A stretch of DNA of 64,000 bases from Chlamydoabsidia padenii (Eukaryota > Mucoromycota > Mucoromycetes > Mucorales > Cunninghamellaceae): contig JAIWND010000004.1 of the NCBI GenBank assembly GCA_025330725.1, positions 496,001 to 560,000 on the forward strand, read 5' to 3'. Below the pieces are notes generated by a model, which saw nothing but the letters and a program-made list of their open reading frames with translations, was not told where the DNA came from and did not search any database. How positions within the stretch are numbered: the first letter of the stretch is position 1; every line of letters starts with the position of its first letter. Shown piece by piece: positions 23,669 through 37,430 of this stretch. A program made the translations under genes and the position numbers.

Positions 23669-24232
23669 CTATCGAGTCATTTTCTTGAGGTTAGCCATTC
23701 CGATGACTAGAATAGAATGTTAGTTAACTTGGATTGACTTTTTCTTTGTCTTTTGACTATTTTCACTTACCATTGTAGCAATCAAGGTAAGCAGCCACCT
23801 GTTGTTTATAAGGTACATGACAAATACATCGTATAAAATAGCCGCCTTTGTAATAGTGATCCAGGGTTAGTAGTACCAGGTATTTGTTAAGGGTGTTCTG
23901 TACTTTTTTTACTTATTTGATGAAGGGCTTTACCAATAGTTACTGTAGCATCAGTAATGAATTGCTAATTATAGTTTAATGAAGGTATCAAGTCGATGAG
24001 TTCCAGTAACGACAATTCGAGTGCATATGACTTGCGAGTATTAGTGAACGATTGTGTGTGCCTGTTATTTTGTGTTGAGCTTGGTCACAAGACACACCAG
24101 ACTAGTTTTTTTTTTTGTTTTTTTTTTGGAATAAATAAAAAAGAGTGATGATGTAAGTATGTGTCAATCTTGGAAAGACTGTTTTCGTTTAACCCATTAC
24201 CAGATATTTTGCTTTCGTTTGTTGGTGTCCAT
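23669..24232 (-). pseudogene. Disrupted small gene, unrecognised family
   Basis: Coding-looking pieces join through good splice sites: ATG at 24232 with exon 24201..24232 (donor GTAATG), exon 24079..23771 (donor GTAAGT at 23770) and exon 23706..23669 ending in TAG. One frame reads roughly 48 codons (..LELSLLELIDLIPSLNYN), meets an in-frame TAG near 23968, then continues QFITDATVTIGKALHQISKK. A seven-A run then puts the rest (VQNTLNKYLVLLTLD...) one base out of frame. The tail has CICHVPYKQQVAAYLDCYN and ends VIGMANLKKMTR. The acceptor at 24080 is uncertain. I recognise no family. It may be a recent pseudogene, a sequencing-error case, or a recoded gene. An intergenic element lies at 24492, upstream of it. 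Confidence 0.35.
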
Positions 24233-25660
24233 TGCAGTTTGAATAAAGGTGTCATAGGATTCTTGAGAAGCAGTTACATTAAAGTTGAGAGATTAGTCTG
24301 CCACTTTCAAGAATAACAATTGACTGTGAGACAAAGCACAGTAAGTTGTTAAGATCAGTAATGAGAGTAATAGATAGCAGTGATTTACCCGGTTGTATTA
24401 GCAGCGTAGTGGAAGGTCGATTGATTGATTAAACAGTGAAAGAAGAAGGGGAAAAAAGAAAGAAAAAAAAAGGCACTTTTGGAGTCCGGGTGCGGGATTT
24501 GAAAATTGAAAAGTAAAGTGGACCCGTATCATTCCTGTCATTGCAAACACTCGCTTTGGCCTTCTGCTGCAAAACAATACAGAGTGAATTAAAATCACTA
24601 TTATTATTATTATTATTAATGAGAACTATAAAGGGAATACCTATTCCATTGAATAAGTAGTGCGGACGTTGAAGTGGTAGACAAATTCACGCCTTGACTA
24701 TGTGATCAAAACGGTGCAGATCAGTTTCACTTTTTTTTTATTAATAATGTCTCATGTTAGTAGGTATAGAAAGGAAAAAAAGAATGAATATGACAACTTC
24801 CTTTGATTCCTTCATTTTAAGATCTACCCTTCTTGGTACTACTGTGTTCTAGGTGATAGGGCCAATCATATATCATATTTACAGTACAAAGAAACTTCCA
24901 TGCCAATCAACCTATTACAGATATGAAAAATAAAAAAGGATTTAGTTCAAATTCTTTCATGTTGATTGTTCGTCATAAATGATAGATGGTGAGGGGGGAA
25001 TCACTATTGGAAATCCAGTGTAACACATGAATATTCAAACGCCGCCCACTGTGCTTTTTTATTGTCTACTAGTAGGTTAAAGAGACTGGATATAATTGTT
25101 GTTTTCAAAGTAGCTATGTTTTTGTTGTCTGGATGCTACATTAGGATTATATTATTTTATTCACATCACCCAGACGAAAAAGGGGTACCCATGCAAGCTT
25201 CAAGGTGAAATATGGTAACTTGGTCCCATTCTGTCTAGTTGAAGCAAAAAGTTACTTGATGGGTTTTTTGGGAGATAGACACAAGCTTCATATTTTTTAT
25301 TGGAAGATTGCATTCAATCAAGATAAAAGGCGATAATAAGAAAACATGCACGAGTTGTGGGGGACAAGGCGTGAAATGACATTTCAAGTCGTTCAAGGGA
25401 CAGACGGATTTGAATCGCCGCTCTTTTTTTTTTTTTTCTTCTTTCCTTTTTTTTTCTTTTTTCGGTCTTTCCTTCTCTTTCAATTGTCTCACTGGTTTTT
25501 TGTTTTTTGAAAAGGACACCTACACACGCATAAACTCATCCAGTTGAATACACACTCATTCTAATAAATTCATACTACAACAAATTATCTCCTATCAGCT
25601 AATTCAAGACAGTCAACCTACTTTTTATTATCTAACCCAACTTTATAATTCCTCCGGCAC
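24233..25660. other. Spacer upstream of casein kinase 1, 1.4 kb
   Basis: It includes the 5' region of the disrupted gene, elements at 24492 and 25404, and a CT-rich leader at 25421-25500. I see no further gene. Confidence 0.5.
24492..24506 (+). promoter_or_regulatory. Recurrent element upstream of the disrupted small gene
   Basis: GCGGGATTTGAAAAT on the + strand, about 260 nt upstream of the ATG at 24232 of the disrupted minus-strand gene. A CT-rich leader lies between them. Confidence 0.45.
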
Positions 25661-27337
25661 ATGGCAACTCAACAACAGCAACAACAATCCGTATCAGTCA
25701 ACTCGTCACATAATGTAGTAGGTGTTCATTATCGTGTGGGGAAAAAGATTGGTGAAGGATCCTTTGGTATTATTTATGAAGGTAAACTGTACTTGAACAA
25801 AATACATCGTATGCTCATAAACCAGTTACTCATCCTCCTTTGTATTTATTTAACAGGAACCAACTTGCTGAACAATCAACAAGTAGCCATCAAGTTTGAA
25901 CCGAGAAAGAGTGATGCTCCTCAACTCCGGGACGAATATCGAACATACAAGGTCATGGCGGGTACACCTGGAATACCCAAGGCCTATTTCTTTGGTAAGT
26001 ATGTTGATACATAGTATATTTATATTAAATATCATCATTTATCTTGACTTTTTTTTTTTAGGTCAAGAAGGACTCCATAACATTTTGGTCATTGATCTTT
26101 TGGGACCAAGTTTAGAAGACATGTTTGATATCTGTGGTCGTCGATTCTCTGTTAAAACAGTGGCCATGTTAGCAAAACAAATGGTAAGTTTTATTCGTTT
26201 GTAAGAATACTACTAATGCAATGGTTTACTATTTTTAACAATGCAGATTAGTCGTGTAGAAACAATCCATGAAAAAAACTTGATCTATCGGGATATCAAA
26301 CCGGATAACTTCCTGATTGGCAAACCTGGCACAAAGTTGGCAAATAACATTTACATGGTGGACTTTGGAATGGCAAAACTCTATCGGGATCCTAAAACCA
26401 AACAGCATATTCCATACCGTGAACGAAAAAGTCTATCAGGAACTGCACGATATATGAGTATTAACACTCATTTGGGCCGAGGTAAGTGGATATAAAAGAA
26501 GGGGCGGGGATGATAAACGATGATGACGGGATATTTGTAGGAGAAAAGAGGGGGGAGGGAGGGAGGGAAAGGAGTGATGAAGGAATCTTATGCTGTTACT
26601 AATAATTCATCTTCTTCTTATATAGAACAATCACGCAGGGATGACTTGGAAGCCTTGGGACATGTGTTTATGTACTTCTTACGTGGATCATTACCGTGGC
26701 AAGGCTTGAAGGCCGCTACTAACAAACAGAAATACGAAAAGATTGGTGAAAAGAAACAAACAACTGCTGTCAAGGATCTATGTCAAGGCTATCCAGGTAA
26801 CATCCAAAAAATTATTTATCATCAATCCTTCCCTCCTCCTCCCTTTCTTTTTAACACCACCATTTTATATCCATAGAGGAAGCGGCTATCTATCTACAAT
26901 ATGTCCGGAAACTTGGATTTGATGAAGCTCCTGACTACGACTTTTTACGGGAACTATTTACAAAGATGATCAAGAACTCGGGTCAAGTCGATGACGGTGT
27001 ATATGACTGGTGTCTACTGAATAATGGAAAAGGATGGGAGGTAAATATGGGGTCAATGAACAACAAGTCATATAAATCATCACGATGAAATTAACTGTCT
27101 GTCTCTCTCTCTCTCTCTTATTTTGTATAGACTCTTCCAAAGCGATCCAATCACCGACACTCAGCACCACAACATGCAGAAACGAAGAAATTAGGGGATA
27201 AACGTCAATCGAACAATATCCAGGCTACTAATGAACCTGGTACACAAGTGAATCAACACACCACTACTCAGGGGCACAAGAAACGAACTATCTGGATGAA
27301 ATTCAAGAACGTCATGACCTGTGGTATCTGCAGTTAA
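25661..27337 (+). CDS. Casein kinase 1 (membrane-type, gamma/Yck-like)
   Basis: Seven exons: 25661..25781, 25857..25994, 26062..26183, 26247..26481, 26626..26796, 26877..27040, 27131..27337, giving 385 aa. It is a Ser/Thr kinase. Residues about 22-310 form the catalytic domain with GEGSFG, VAIKFEP (catalytic Lys), [21 protein letters not shown] in place of DFG (the family norm) and [19 protein letters not shown]1-specific insert ([19 protein letters not shown]) is clear. The C terminus is basic and ends in CGICS. Two cysteines close to the end fit palmitoylation and plasma-membrane anchoring, as in yeast Yck kinases. It starts with a short Gln run. The element variant ACGGATTTGAATCGCCG lies 250 nt upstream. 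Polyadenylation motifs lie near 27556. Confidence 0.92.
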
Positions 27338-28035
27338 TTAGTTGTATCACCTTGATGTTATTCCCCTCCTCTCCTCCATTCTTTTTTATGGCTACCAATT
27401 TTAAACATTATGTTTACTAGTTTTATAGACCCACTTCCTCCCTCATTTGATCACCTTTACCCTTTACTTTATAATCTGCTCTCTATCCTCTTGGTATTCA
27501 TATTCACACAAATCATCTTTTCAATTATATCATACTACATTTAACTTCTTTTATGAAATAAACGTCGTCTTTTATGTGCACAAACAATGTTTTGCTTTTT
27601 AATGTGTGGGGTATATCTTTTATTTTATGGAAATAGTAATATAGAAATCATCACATGACCCGACCCTATTTTTCCCTTGCAAAGTGTGGGAAAGCGTGGC
27701 AATTGATTGTATAGCGGTATTTGAAAATAAATTGACCACTATCATGGTTAAGAACAAAGATAGATGGACTGCCCTTCTTCAAGACATGATCACAATTGTC
27801 AAGTCGAGCTGGGTTAGGTTGTAGCTTATGATTGATTAAGCTTTTCGTACCTGAATCCAATTTAACAACCTCAAAAGCAATTTTATGCAAATGGGTATTC
27901 GGTATTTGAAATCATAACGTAAAAAAAAACACAGAGAATGATATCGAGTTTATTATTATTTCACAATGAGGGAATGTTGTTGTTGTTGACCAAGCTAAAC
28001 TAAACTAAACTAGGGTTGTGAAGTAAGATGGTATC
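27338..28035. other. Convergent spacer, casein kinase 1 / ALDH
   Basis: CK1 3' end signals lie near 27556. Two element variants, AGCGGTATTTGAAAAT (27713) and TTCGGTATTTGAAATC (27898), bracket a 74-codon minus ORF that resembles nothing I know. No supported gene. Confidence 0.5.
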
Positions 28036-29708
28036 CTAATTGTCCAAGGAGAGGTTGACACGGACAGACTTGACCTAAAATGATAGCAAGAGATTAGTCA
28101 AACGAGTCCTTTCCCCACTTTTTTTTTTTTTTGTATACTTACTTGAAGATAGTTATCCAAAGCGTGCTCACCATTTTCACGACCGATACCACTTTGACGA
28201 TAACCACCAAAAGGCATTTGAGGGTTCAGGACATTATAAGCGTTTACCCCTATAAATAACAAAGTGTTAGCAAAAGCATACCCCCCCATAAACTCCCAAT
28301 GTGTTTTACTTACAGACAGTACCAGCTTCCAAGCGGTTGGACACTTCGATCGCGCGAGTGACATTTTCGGTAAAGACAGCAGCGGCCAAGCCGTAGGTGG
28401 TATCGTGAGCCAATCTGATAGCTTCTTCTTCATCCTTGAACTTGGAGACGACGACAACAGGGCCAAAGATTTCATTCGCAATGACACTACAGGAAGAATG
28501 GAATTCGGGAGAGTTGTTTTCGTTGACCAAGATGGTTGGTTGAATAAAGTATCCCTTGTCACCGTGACGTTCACCACCGAGGAGGACCTTGATACCTTCC
28601 TTTTTGCCTTGTTCGATGAGACCCATGATACGATCGTATTGAGTTTGAGAGATTTGAGGACCTTGGAAGGTAGATTCGTCAGTAGGATCACCAACCTTGG
28701 TTTGTTCGGTGAAAGCCTTGAATTTTTCCAAGAATTTGTCATAGATGCCTTCTTGGACATAAATACGAGAACCAGCACAACAACATTGACCATGGTTGAA
28801 GAAGATACCAAAGTGAGACCACTTGACAGCCTTGTCCAAATCAGCGTCGTCAAAGATAATGTTGGGTGATTTACCACCGAGTTCGAGAGTCACCTTTTTG
28901 AGATTGCTTTCAGCAGCGGCCTTCATGATCAAACGACCCACCAAGGTAGAACCAGTGAATGCAATCTTGCCAATGCGGGGATGACGAGACAGGGCATCAC
29001 CAGCTTCAGCACCATAACCAGTGATAATGTTGATCACACCAGCGGGGAATCCAGCTTCTTTAGCCAAAGCAGCCACCTTGAGAGAAGAGAGAGGAGTCAA
29101 TTCAGAGGTCTTGACGATGATGACATTACCAGTGGCAAGACAAGGACCAAGCTTCCAGCCAAGCATCATGAGAGGGAAGTTCCAGGGCAAGATAGCACCA
29201 ACCACGCCGATAGCTTCATGACGAGTGTAGGAGAAGGTACCAGGAATGTCGACAGTTTTACCATGGATCTTGTCAGCAAAACCAGCATAGTAACGAAGAC
29301 TGGCAGCAAGACCAGGGACATCCACAGTACGAGAGAGAGAAATACCTTTACCGTTATCCAAAGTTTCGATTTGAGCCAATTCTTCAGCATCGCGGTCAAT
29401 AAGGTCAGCAAGCTTCAACAATAAACGTTGACGTTCTTGAGAAGATGTCTTGCTCCACACATTCTTGAAGGCAGCGTCGGCAGCATCCACAGCTTGATCT
29501 ACTTGCTTTTGTTCGGCTAAAAAAAGAAAAAGAAAAACAAGAATAGATTAGTTCACCTGTCGAACTGACAACAATTAGTCATCGCAGAAACTTACCAGCT
29601 TGGACACTAGCAATCACTTCAGCAGTAGCAGGGTTGATGGTATCAATAGTTTTGGCACCAGCAACAAATTCGTTGTTGATAAAAAGACCAGTTTGTACTA
29701 TTAGTAAT

Positions 29709-29742
<34 letters not shown>

Positions 29743-29851
29743 AGGCATTCATTAGTTAAGACCATCCATTAAGAGCGAAGGTAATAAACTTACAGTTAAG
29801 CTTATAGCCTTTTACAGTAGAAGTGTTAACGATGAATTCAGATCCGGTCAT
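28036..29851 (-). CDS. Aldehyde dehydrogenase (NAD(P)+-dependent, ALDH1/2-like)
   Basis: Five exons: 29794..29851, 29596..29697, 28314..29516, 28143..28249, 28036..28074, giving 502 aa, the normal family length. It oxidises aldehydes to acids. Visible landmarks: [24 protein letters not shown] (coenzyme site), [27 protein letters not shown] with the general-base Glu, [12 protein letters not shown] with the catalytic Cys, [14 protein letters not shown] [34 protein letters not shown] and a short VNLSLDN end. No mitochondrial presequence is obvious, so a cytosolic site is more likely. Codon choice in exon 2 looks more biased (GTC, AAG, GCC) than in neighbours, which suggests high expression. Intron 1 carries a 30-nt A run on the + strand. 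Confidence 0.94.
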
Positions 29852-31005
29852 GACGGTGGTTAAAGAGATTTATAAAGTAAAAATAAAAAAGTAAAAGAGA
29901 AGCAGAAAAATAACGGAGTGGCGACCGTCATTTTTAAAGGTTGGCATAAAAAACTTCCAGTGGCGAAAATCAAGGGGATCTAACTTTATTTGAACCTCTT
30001 AGCCAATCAAATTCATTCCGCACTTTTTACCAGTGTAGCACGGTCATTCCTGGCTTTTAATTGATAAAGTTCTGGATAACACAGGACCCCACTAAAATGA
30101 ACTAGTCTCATTTTTTCATACCAAGCTTTAATCCATCATACTTGTTGCATAAAACATAGTGACGGCAATAGTTTTTTACTCCCTTTTGAGTGTTAATATT
30201 ATAGGGTTCGCTTTTTTTTTTCCTTTTTTAATGTGCCTCAACATTTAACATGAGTCAAGTCAAAAAGGGGGTTTTTGGAATGAATGTGTCACATCGGGAT
30301 TTGAAATGCGTGGTAAACTAATTCCCCTCCCCATCCTGTGCACCAGTAGGTTAGACGAATCATTCACGGTGTTCTATCCAATGAACTGACAACAACGCTG
30401 TGAGAAAAGATATCAAGCAAGCGACAGAATTATTAATACATTAATTTTTCTTTATAAATAATTGACCCCAATACATGTATAAGTTTTTATGCATGATTTC
30501 ACCAATATCATAAAGTAGCAAAAATGTTGTAAAGTAGATAGATCTCATTCAGTACCAAATCGGGATTTTAAATCACCGCAACGTCTTCGATCTCAACTTG
30601 GATCTATTGACGATCCAAAATGCTTCAAAGTGATCATTCAAAGTAAAGCAACGTACATGAAAGGATTCCTCAATCATATCTGCTAGAGAGAATGTTCATT
30701 TGAGAGCGCTGATTTCATCTGTTGTGAACACATTTTCGTTTTTGCAAACAAAGTATCATGGCATCCATTTGTAAAAGGGCTTGTGTTCTATTTAAATAGT
30801 CACTATTACTATGTTTCGCACAAGTACATATGCCTATCTATTGCTATTCATGCAAGAAATCACTTTGGGATGAAAAAAGTAGGGAACTTGACATGATCGA
30901 ATTTCGAATCCCGATATTTGAAAAACCGACGTTTAAGCCTTTTGGAAAACAAAAATACCGCAGTTTCATTCCCTCTTTTTACTTTTTTTAATCTTTTTAT
31001 GTAAT
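29852..31005. other. Divergent spacer, ALDH / Listerin, 1.15 kb
   Basis: Three copies of the recurrent element lie at 30293, 30558 and 30901. There is no ORF of substance on either strand. Confidence 0.55.
30293..30310 (+). promoter_or_regulatory. Recurrent element between ALDH and Listerin
   Basis: ATCGGGATTTGAAATGCG. Further copies follow at 30558-30573 (AATCGGGATTTTAAAT) and 30901-30915 (ATTTCGAATCCCGAT), the last 91 nt before Listerin. Confidence 0.5.
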
Positions 31006-33883
31006 ATGGGGAAATCCAAACAACAAGCCAGTGGAAAAGGAAGTTTAAAGCCGGCTAGCAGCAGGTAATTCATTAAACAAAAGTAATCAAACTTTGTAAA
31101 AAAAAAAAAAGTTTATGCATTCTAACTGGACAACTTTTTTGGGGGGGGGTCTGATGAATAGTCGTGCCGTGGAAGCGAACTTTGGACAAACCTCTTCACC
31201 TTTATCATTCGCCAACTTGGGTGGATTTGCTCAGTTTGCAAACCCTGCTACTACTGGACTTAATTTAGCAAGACCGGATACACCAGGCTCTGATGCAAGT
31301 GACACTGCTGACATTGATCCTGAACTTGGTGTCATTTTAAAGAAGATCAATAAACGCGATTCCATCACCAAACTAAAGGCTCTGGAAGAACTGGATGTCT
31401 ACCTGAATGCTCACATTCCTGCTATTCGGTCTATTTTGAATACTTGGGTAAAACTAACTTGGAAAACTGGGTGCATAATTAATCAAATTTTCTTTTAACT
31501 AATTGTCAACTCCTTTTCCTTCTTCTTATTTAGGTCACACTTTACAATAAACTGGTCTTGGAAGTCGATCGACGTGTACGTATAGCGGCCAGTAATATAC
31601 ATAAACTGGTGTGCCTCCATGCAAAAAAGAAGTTGGCACCTTATCTGAAGGATCTCATTGGAGCATGGATGCTGGCCATGTTTGATCAAAGCAAGGACGT
31701 GGCAAATCTGGCGACAATGGCTTTTGAAGTAAGTGGATGAATTGGATATATTTAAACAAAGGATGAAACGAATAACAGGTTTGACTAACCGGTCTTTGAT
31801 TTGTATGAACAATAGTGTGTCTTTGCTGAAGATAAACGTCCAGGGGTCATTGTGTTTTGTCAGAAGGAAATCTTGGAATACATATCTGAAATGTTATTGG
31901 TCAAAACAGTCGAAACACTCAGTGAGTATTGATAAAGATGGGTGCGGGTATAATATGCAGACCAAGGAAATGTAACATTGATTGTTTTTATGTTTGTAGG
32001 CGATTCTAGGTATGTCTCTCCGGATGATATGGCTGCAAAATATGCTCGTGTTATGGCGTCGAGTTTGTATACTCTAACCTATCTTATTGGTAAAATGAAA
32101 AGAATGGCAGGACATGTACGAATAGAGTGGATGATTCATGATGTACTAACGAATAATCTCCATATAGGCTCCTTACCAGAAGAGGATCGGCTCAAGGCGG
32201 CTGATGACTATAATGGTTTATTCGATTCGACTGCTCTGTGGAAATTCTTCACCCATGAAAGTCCTGTCATTCGTCGGGCGATATACTATACTACCAAGAT
32301 GTTGTTGGTGAACTGGTTAGGTAAGCCGAAGAAGAAGGAATACACAATATATCTATTGACCATTAACTTGTTTGCTTTTAGATACTATTCAACCGCGACT
32401 TGATATGATCTGCCCTGACTTTTATGCTAATGTGTTTGGTGACAAGGATTCTTCTGTACACGGGGATATGTGGGATGCCTTACTTCTGATGACTGCAAGT
32501 AAGTAATAATCTTGATATATACCTTGGCTAAACATAATTTGGTATTTAATTGTAGAATTCCCTCAATCTTGGATCATCATCAGCAAAAAGAAGCCTGCCG
32601 TGAACAAGCTGTACAACTTTTTAAGATCTGGACTCAATGGGTCACCGAGCATTACATACCCTGGTATGCTTGTGCTTCTTGCTAATTTGCCCAAAGAAGT
32701 AAGTAGAACCCATATCATGAAATACATGTAGCACTAACCCTCTTTTTGTTTATATAGTTAAAGGACTCGCCGAATTTTTACAAGGATGTTTTTACCAACT
32801 TTTGGAAGGGACTGTCTAGTAATCTTATCGATCGCTCCAATTCTCACCATCTTATCAATGCTTACTGTGAATGCCTAGTATACTTTGCTATCACGAAAAG
32901 GTAAAACTATTGAAAACATTACACTGTACAAAAATACTAATCATTCACCTTCTTAGCTCTACGGATCAAGAAATCTCTGACTACCTTGTGGATGTGTCTC
33001 TTTATGGTGCAATCAAAACTTACTTTACTCCAACAAAAGAATCTGTTGCTATCCATGAGAAGATGGATACTCAATGCGGATTTTACCTGGCGAAACATAT
33101 GGCAAATCTCCTCAAATCTAACGCTCAAGTACATTTGGAAAAGATGTGGTCTGAACTGGAAACTGTGTTTGTGCAAACTGTGATTGACTGTAAAGGCCCT
33201 CCTGGTACCAAGCTCGATATGCAAGTCTTCTGTCAAGATGTTGGAAATATGCTGTCATGTATGTACGAGAATTTGCAACCATCGGAGACCTCCCAAGAAG
33301 CGCCCTGCCCTACCTGTCCACCTCTCATTGGCTTGGTACAGCGACTCTTTTACGCCTCCATTGAATCTAGCTTGGTACACAAAGGTAAAGTATGAAATGT
33401 CAATAATCAATAGGCTCGGTGACGTTCTCACTATACGGTAACTAAATTGACTCTATTTCTTTTTGTAGATTACACCTCTGAATTGCTTACCTTGGCCTCG
33501 AATTTGTTGGATCTCTACTCTGCCGAAATCATCCGTGAAGTGGTAAGGATGACTGACACCTACATATGTCACATACCTAACATTACTAAACTCTCTGTTT
33601 ATAATATAGGATGAAAACAAAGTCTCGAAGCAATTACAATCTCTGTTATCCACGGTGGAATCAAACTCTGTCTGGTGTGTCGTATCTGTTTATGTCACCA
33701 TGTTATCAAGCTTACCGGATCAAACAACAAGGGAAAAATGGTGGCAAAATGTCGTTACACACTTATACGAACTGATCGCGAAGGAACAAGATTTGCAAAA
33801 AATGACTGTATTGGCATCTTTGCTAGAACAGGTAAAGGGTTTAGCAACATCATAATACAGTCGATGCAAACACTCATCATCCC

Positions 33884-33917
<34 letters not shown>

Positions 33918-36900
33918 GTGATGGTAGATTGAATTGCGAAATCCTGAAATGAACTACTATGTTAAAGACTTGGATAATCTGATACAACAGCTATCCACAG
34001 CTGTACTTGATCATTGCCCTGCAGTTGACATGGATAAACCTCAAGATTTACAGCACAATCAGACTTTACTCGGAAATGTGCTCACAAGGATTATCTCCCT
34101 CAATTTAGGTAAATCAAACAGATTTAATAGTAGACTATATTCTTGCTCATCAATACTATATTATAGATCGCGTATTGATTTCTGAAGACACATTCAGTTT
34201 GGTTTTGGCATCTATTCTATCCGCCTTACGATCATTCAATCAGCAACACCAGCTTGGTCACAACCTTGACCAAAGCATCAACCACCAACCCGAATCGACA
34301 ATACTAAGCACCACCAAATCTGTTTTGCGCACCATTCTAGCTTTGCTCGAACCCAAAAATACAAGTGCCGCGAAACTTCTTGGGCACCCATCGCTCTCTG
34401 ACTTACCAAATCAAGTATTCGATGCTATGTTTGCCACCCATTTGGAGCCATCGACATCTTCTCTTGGAAACGAAGTACACCACACCACAGATGATACTAT
34501 TGACGACATCCGAATGCTCGCTGACCTTATTTGGGGAGCAATCCTCAACATCATCAGCAATTCCAATTTGACAGGTGATGCCCTCCGAACCAGCTTCAAG
34601 CGTGATGTCCTGTTACACCTCAAGAACTCTTTACTTGATACGAATTGCTTAACCAGGTAATGTGAAACGACCTACGTAAACGTTTGTAATATACTCATCT
34701 CTTATCCATGTTTGCTTATTACTAGTCCTTCCGAATCGATTCAACGTGCCAACAAGCTTTTATCAACATTATATCCCGATCCTTGTACTTTGGAGTATCA
34801 ACAGGCTGTCACAACACTAATAGGCAACAACACAGCATGGGAAAAAATGTATGATCAATTCCGGGAAAAACGAACTCTCGAATACATGGCGTCATCTATC
34901 ACCGACCGTTATGCTGGGTTGGACGATCAAATTCTCTGGGAAGATGAAGACGAATTGTATCCTGTGCAATATGATATCTACGGCCTCAGCTCTTTAGGTC
35001 GACTGGCGGTATTTACAGCTGCATTCATTCACGGCCAAGGGGATATAAAACCATTCTTCGACAGTGAAAAGGTGAAAGATATTCACGATCGCGATTGTCT
35101 GATGCGTACGTTGATGCTTGTCTCACTGGAATGCAAACAAGGTTTAGGTATGACTGGTCTAAGTCGTATATGGAAACCTCATACACCATCAACAGCAACA
35201 GCAACAACAGCATTATCATTGGATGTCTTAACAGCTGGAATCACCAACTTTATACAACAAACAAACACCATCTTTGACAAGTGGCTAGGTCTGGTGTTGG
35301 AAAACGATTCAAAAACTGTATCATCAACAATGTTATGCTCTTCGCTTCTTGATGGTCTCAAAAACAGTGGTGACATTGGTAATAGTCGACTGGTCAAGTT
35401 TGTGTATGATTGTTTGATGCCTCATCAATATATGGATGCCTACTATGCTTCTTTTATCCAATTGTTGATGGATCGCTTAATAGTATGTAACCAATGGACA
35501 GGGAAGGAGTTGGAAGGGTGGTTACCACTAATGAAGGCTGAAAATGAACAAGGTAAGGAAGAAAAAAGAAGAAGAAAAGAAAAAGAAAAATCGATGGGCA
35601 GGTATACAATTCGAATACTAATTTGATCAATTATTCCTTTTTGACAGTTTCTCCTCTCACAAAGTGTGCTCTCATCACATCATTCAAGCAAACAATTGGT
35701 GAACTCCCCAGTTATCGATACCTCCAGGGTGACCTTGCCAACAAATTGTCTGGCTCAGATGGATTCCAGATATTCGATGATCGCCCAGAAGGTAATAAAA
35801 CTCGTTGGAAACTATGTGTTGCTCACCTATGATCTGAAATATATTTATGTTTAGCTTGGCAATGGCTATCAATACTAAACTCATCCACCCTCCAGTTTGG
35901 CTCACTAGCTATTCCACCTCAACGATTGATGTACCTACTCAACACTGTAAAGGGATGGTTTGGTCAAGATTATGATGATCACTTGGAAGTTACCCAACGT
36001 AAAAAGGTGCATGGACAAATGGCGATCCTCTTTGACAACATATGTGATACCTTGCAAGAAGTCTCTGGTAGCCAATGGGATTTCTTCTTGGACTGTGTAT
36101 ATGAATGGATATCCGTAAGTAAAATATAAAAAAAAAATCAAATGGGTGACATACCTGGTAATGAGAATGGATATAAAGATAAAAGATTACTAATAGGTAT
36201 ATATTTTAGTACAACGATGCAAATGAATTAGATGGATTGCCTCTGATGTATAATTCCTTGCGTTTACTCGCGACATTACTGAATCTTGCTAAAGATGGAA
36301 ATCAAGACATTGCGGATGCCATCAAGGAACACTGGAAAGAAATCGGTGGTGCTCTATGGACATGCTTTGCAAAGGAAAAAGGTAATGGAGGTATTTGTCT
36401 TCGGTATTAGTTTGTATACTTCCTAACAGCACTTTGATCATTTTGAAACTTGGCTTCATAGATATTGTCTTACCTCTGTCACAACCCCGTCGACGATACC
36501 AAGAACTTCTGGCGGATATTCTGGGTGAAGTACCACACAAAGTGCTACAAAGTACAGCGGATATGCCTCAGGTAAGTTACTTCTATATATATGCCCTAGC
36601 TTTATGAACTTCCATTAACCATATTTTGTTTTAACTAGGTGATGCATTTACTTGGCTCGACTAATGATGCACTTCAAAACCGTGCCTTCTTTATATTGAA
36701 GGAATTGATTAAGGAACAGACAAGCAACCTTTCCGTACAAATGGAATTCTCACAATCAGACGACGAACAAGAAACGAAATATATCGACAATAGTTTATAC
36801 CAACGATTGGTTAATGCACCTGCGATTTCTACTTGGGACATCACTTTTATTGAAGAAAAGGTATGCCGACTAATGAACATATAAAAATCAGCGCATTACT

Positions 36901-37395
36901 CATACTTTTTTTATGCGCATGTTTGCGCGTGTATAACCTGATATAGGAACTGCATGAAATACTGGGCTTTATGTTATCATGGCTATTGATGTTTGAACAC
37001 TTTAATGATATCGTAAGTGTGCTTGTAAAAGATTATAGGTGATGGTGATAGAAGGTACTCACTTTTTGTATCTTATATTACTAGACATTCAAATTGAAAC
37101 AAGTATACACTTCGGAACTAAAACACGCCGATGCCCTTGACAGATTGGTGCCATTTTTATTCAAGATATTGAACGTCGGGACAGGACATGGTGCTTCTCC
37201 GTTTGACCTTACTCCTTGGGATTGCTCTATTTACGAACTGGAAGGGTTCGATATCATGGCCGATACTAGCTACTCTCTTTTGGCAGCGCACTTGTATTAT
37301 CAGACTCTAAAGCACATTCCTTCACTTGCCAGGTAACTTGAATACACATAAAAAGCCATTATAACTTGACTAACTTGACTTTGTATGCATTTCTT

Positions 37396-37430
<35 letters not shown>

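Noticed and set aside
27666..27890. Minus-strand ORF of 74 codons between the kinase and ALDH.
   Set aside because: No recognised family, no splice partner and no conserved pattern. It is kept only as part of a finding.
28264..29424. Two + strand ORFs of 201 and 147 codons opposite ALDH.
   Set aside because: They are shadows of the strongly codon-biased ALDH exon, without start context or domains.
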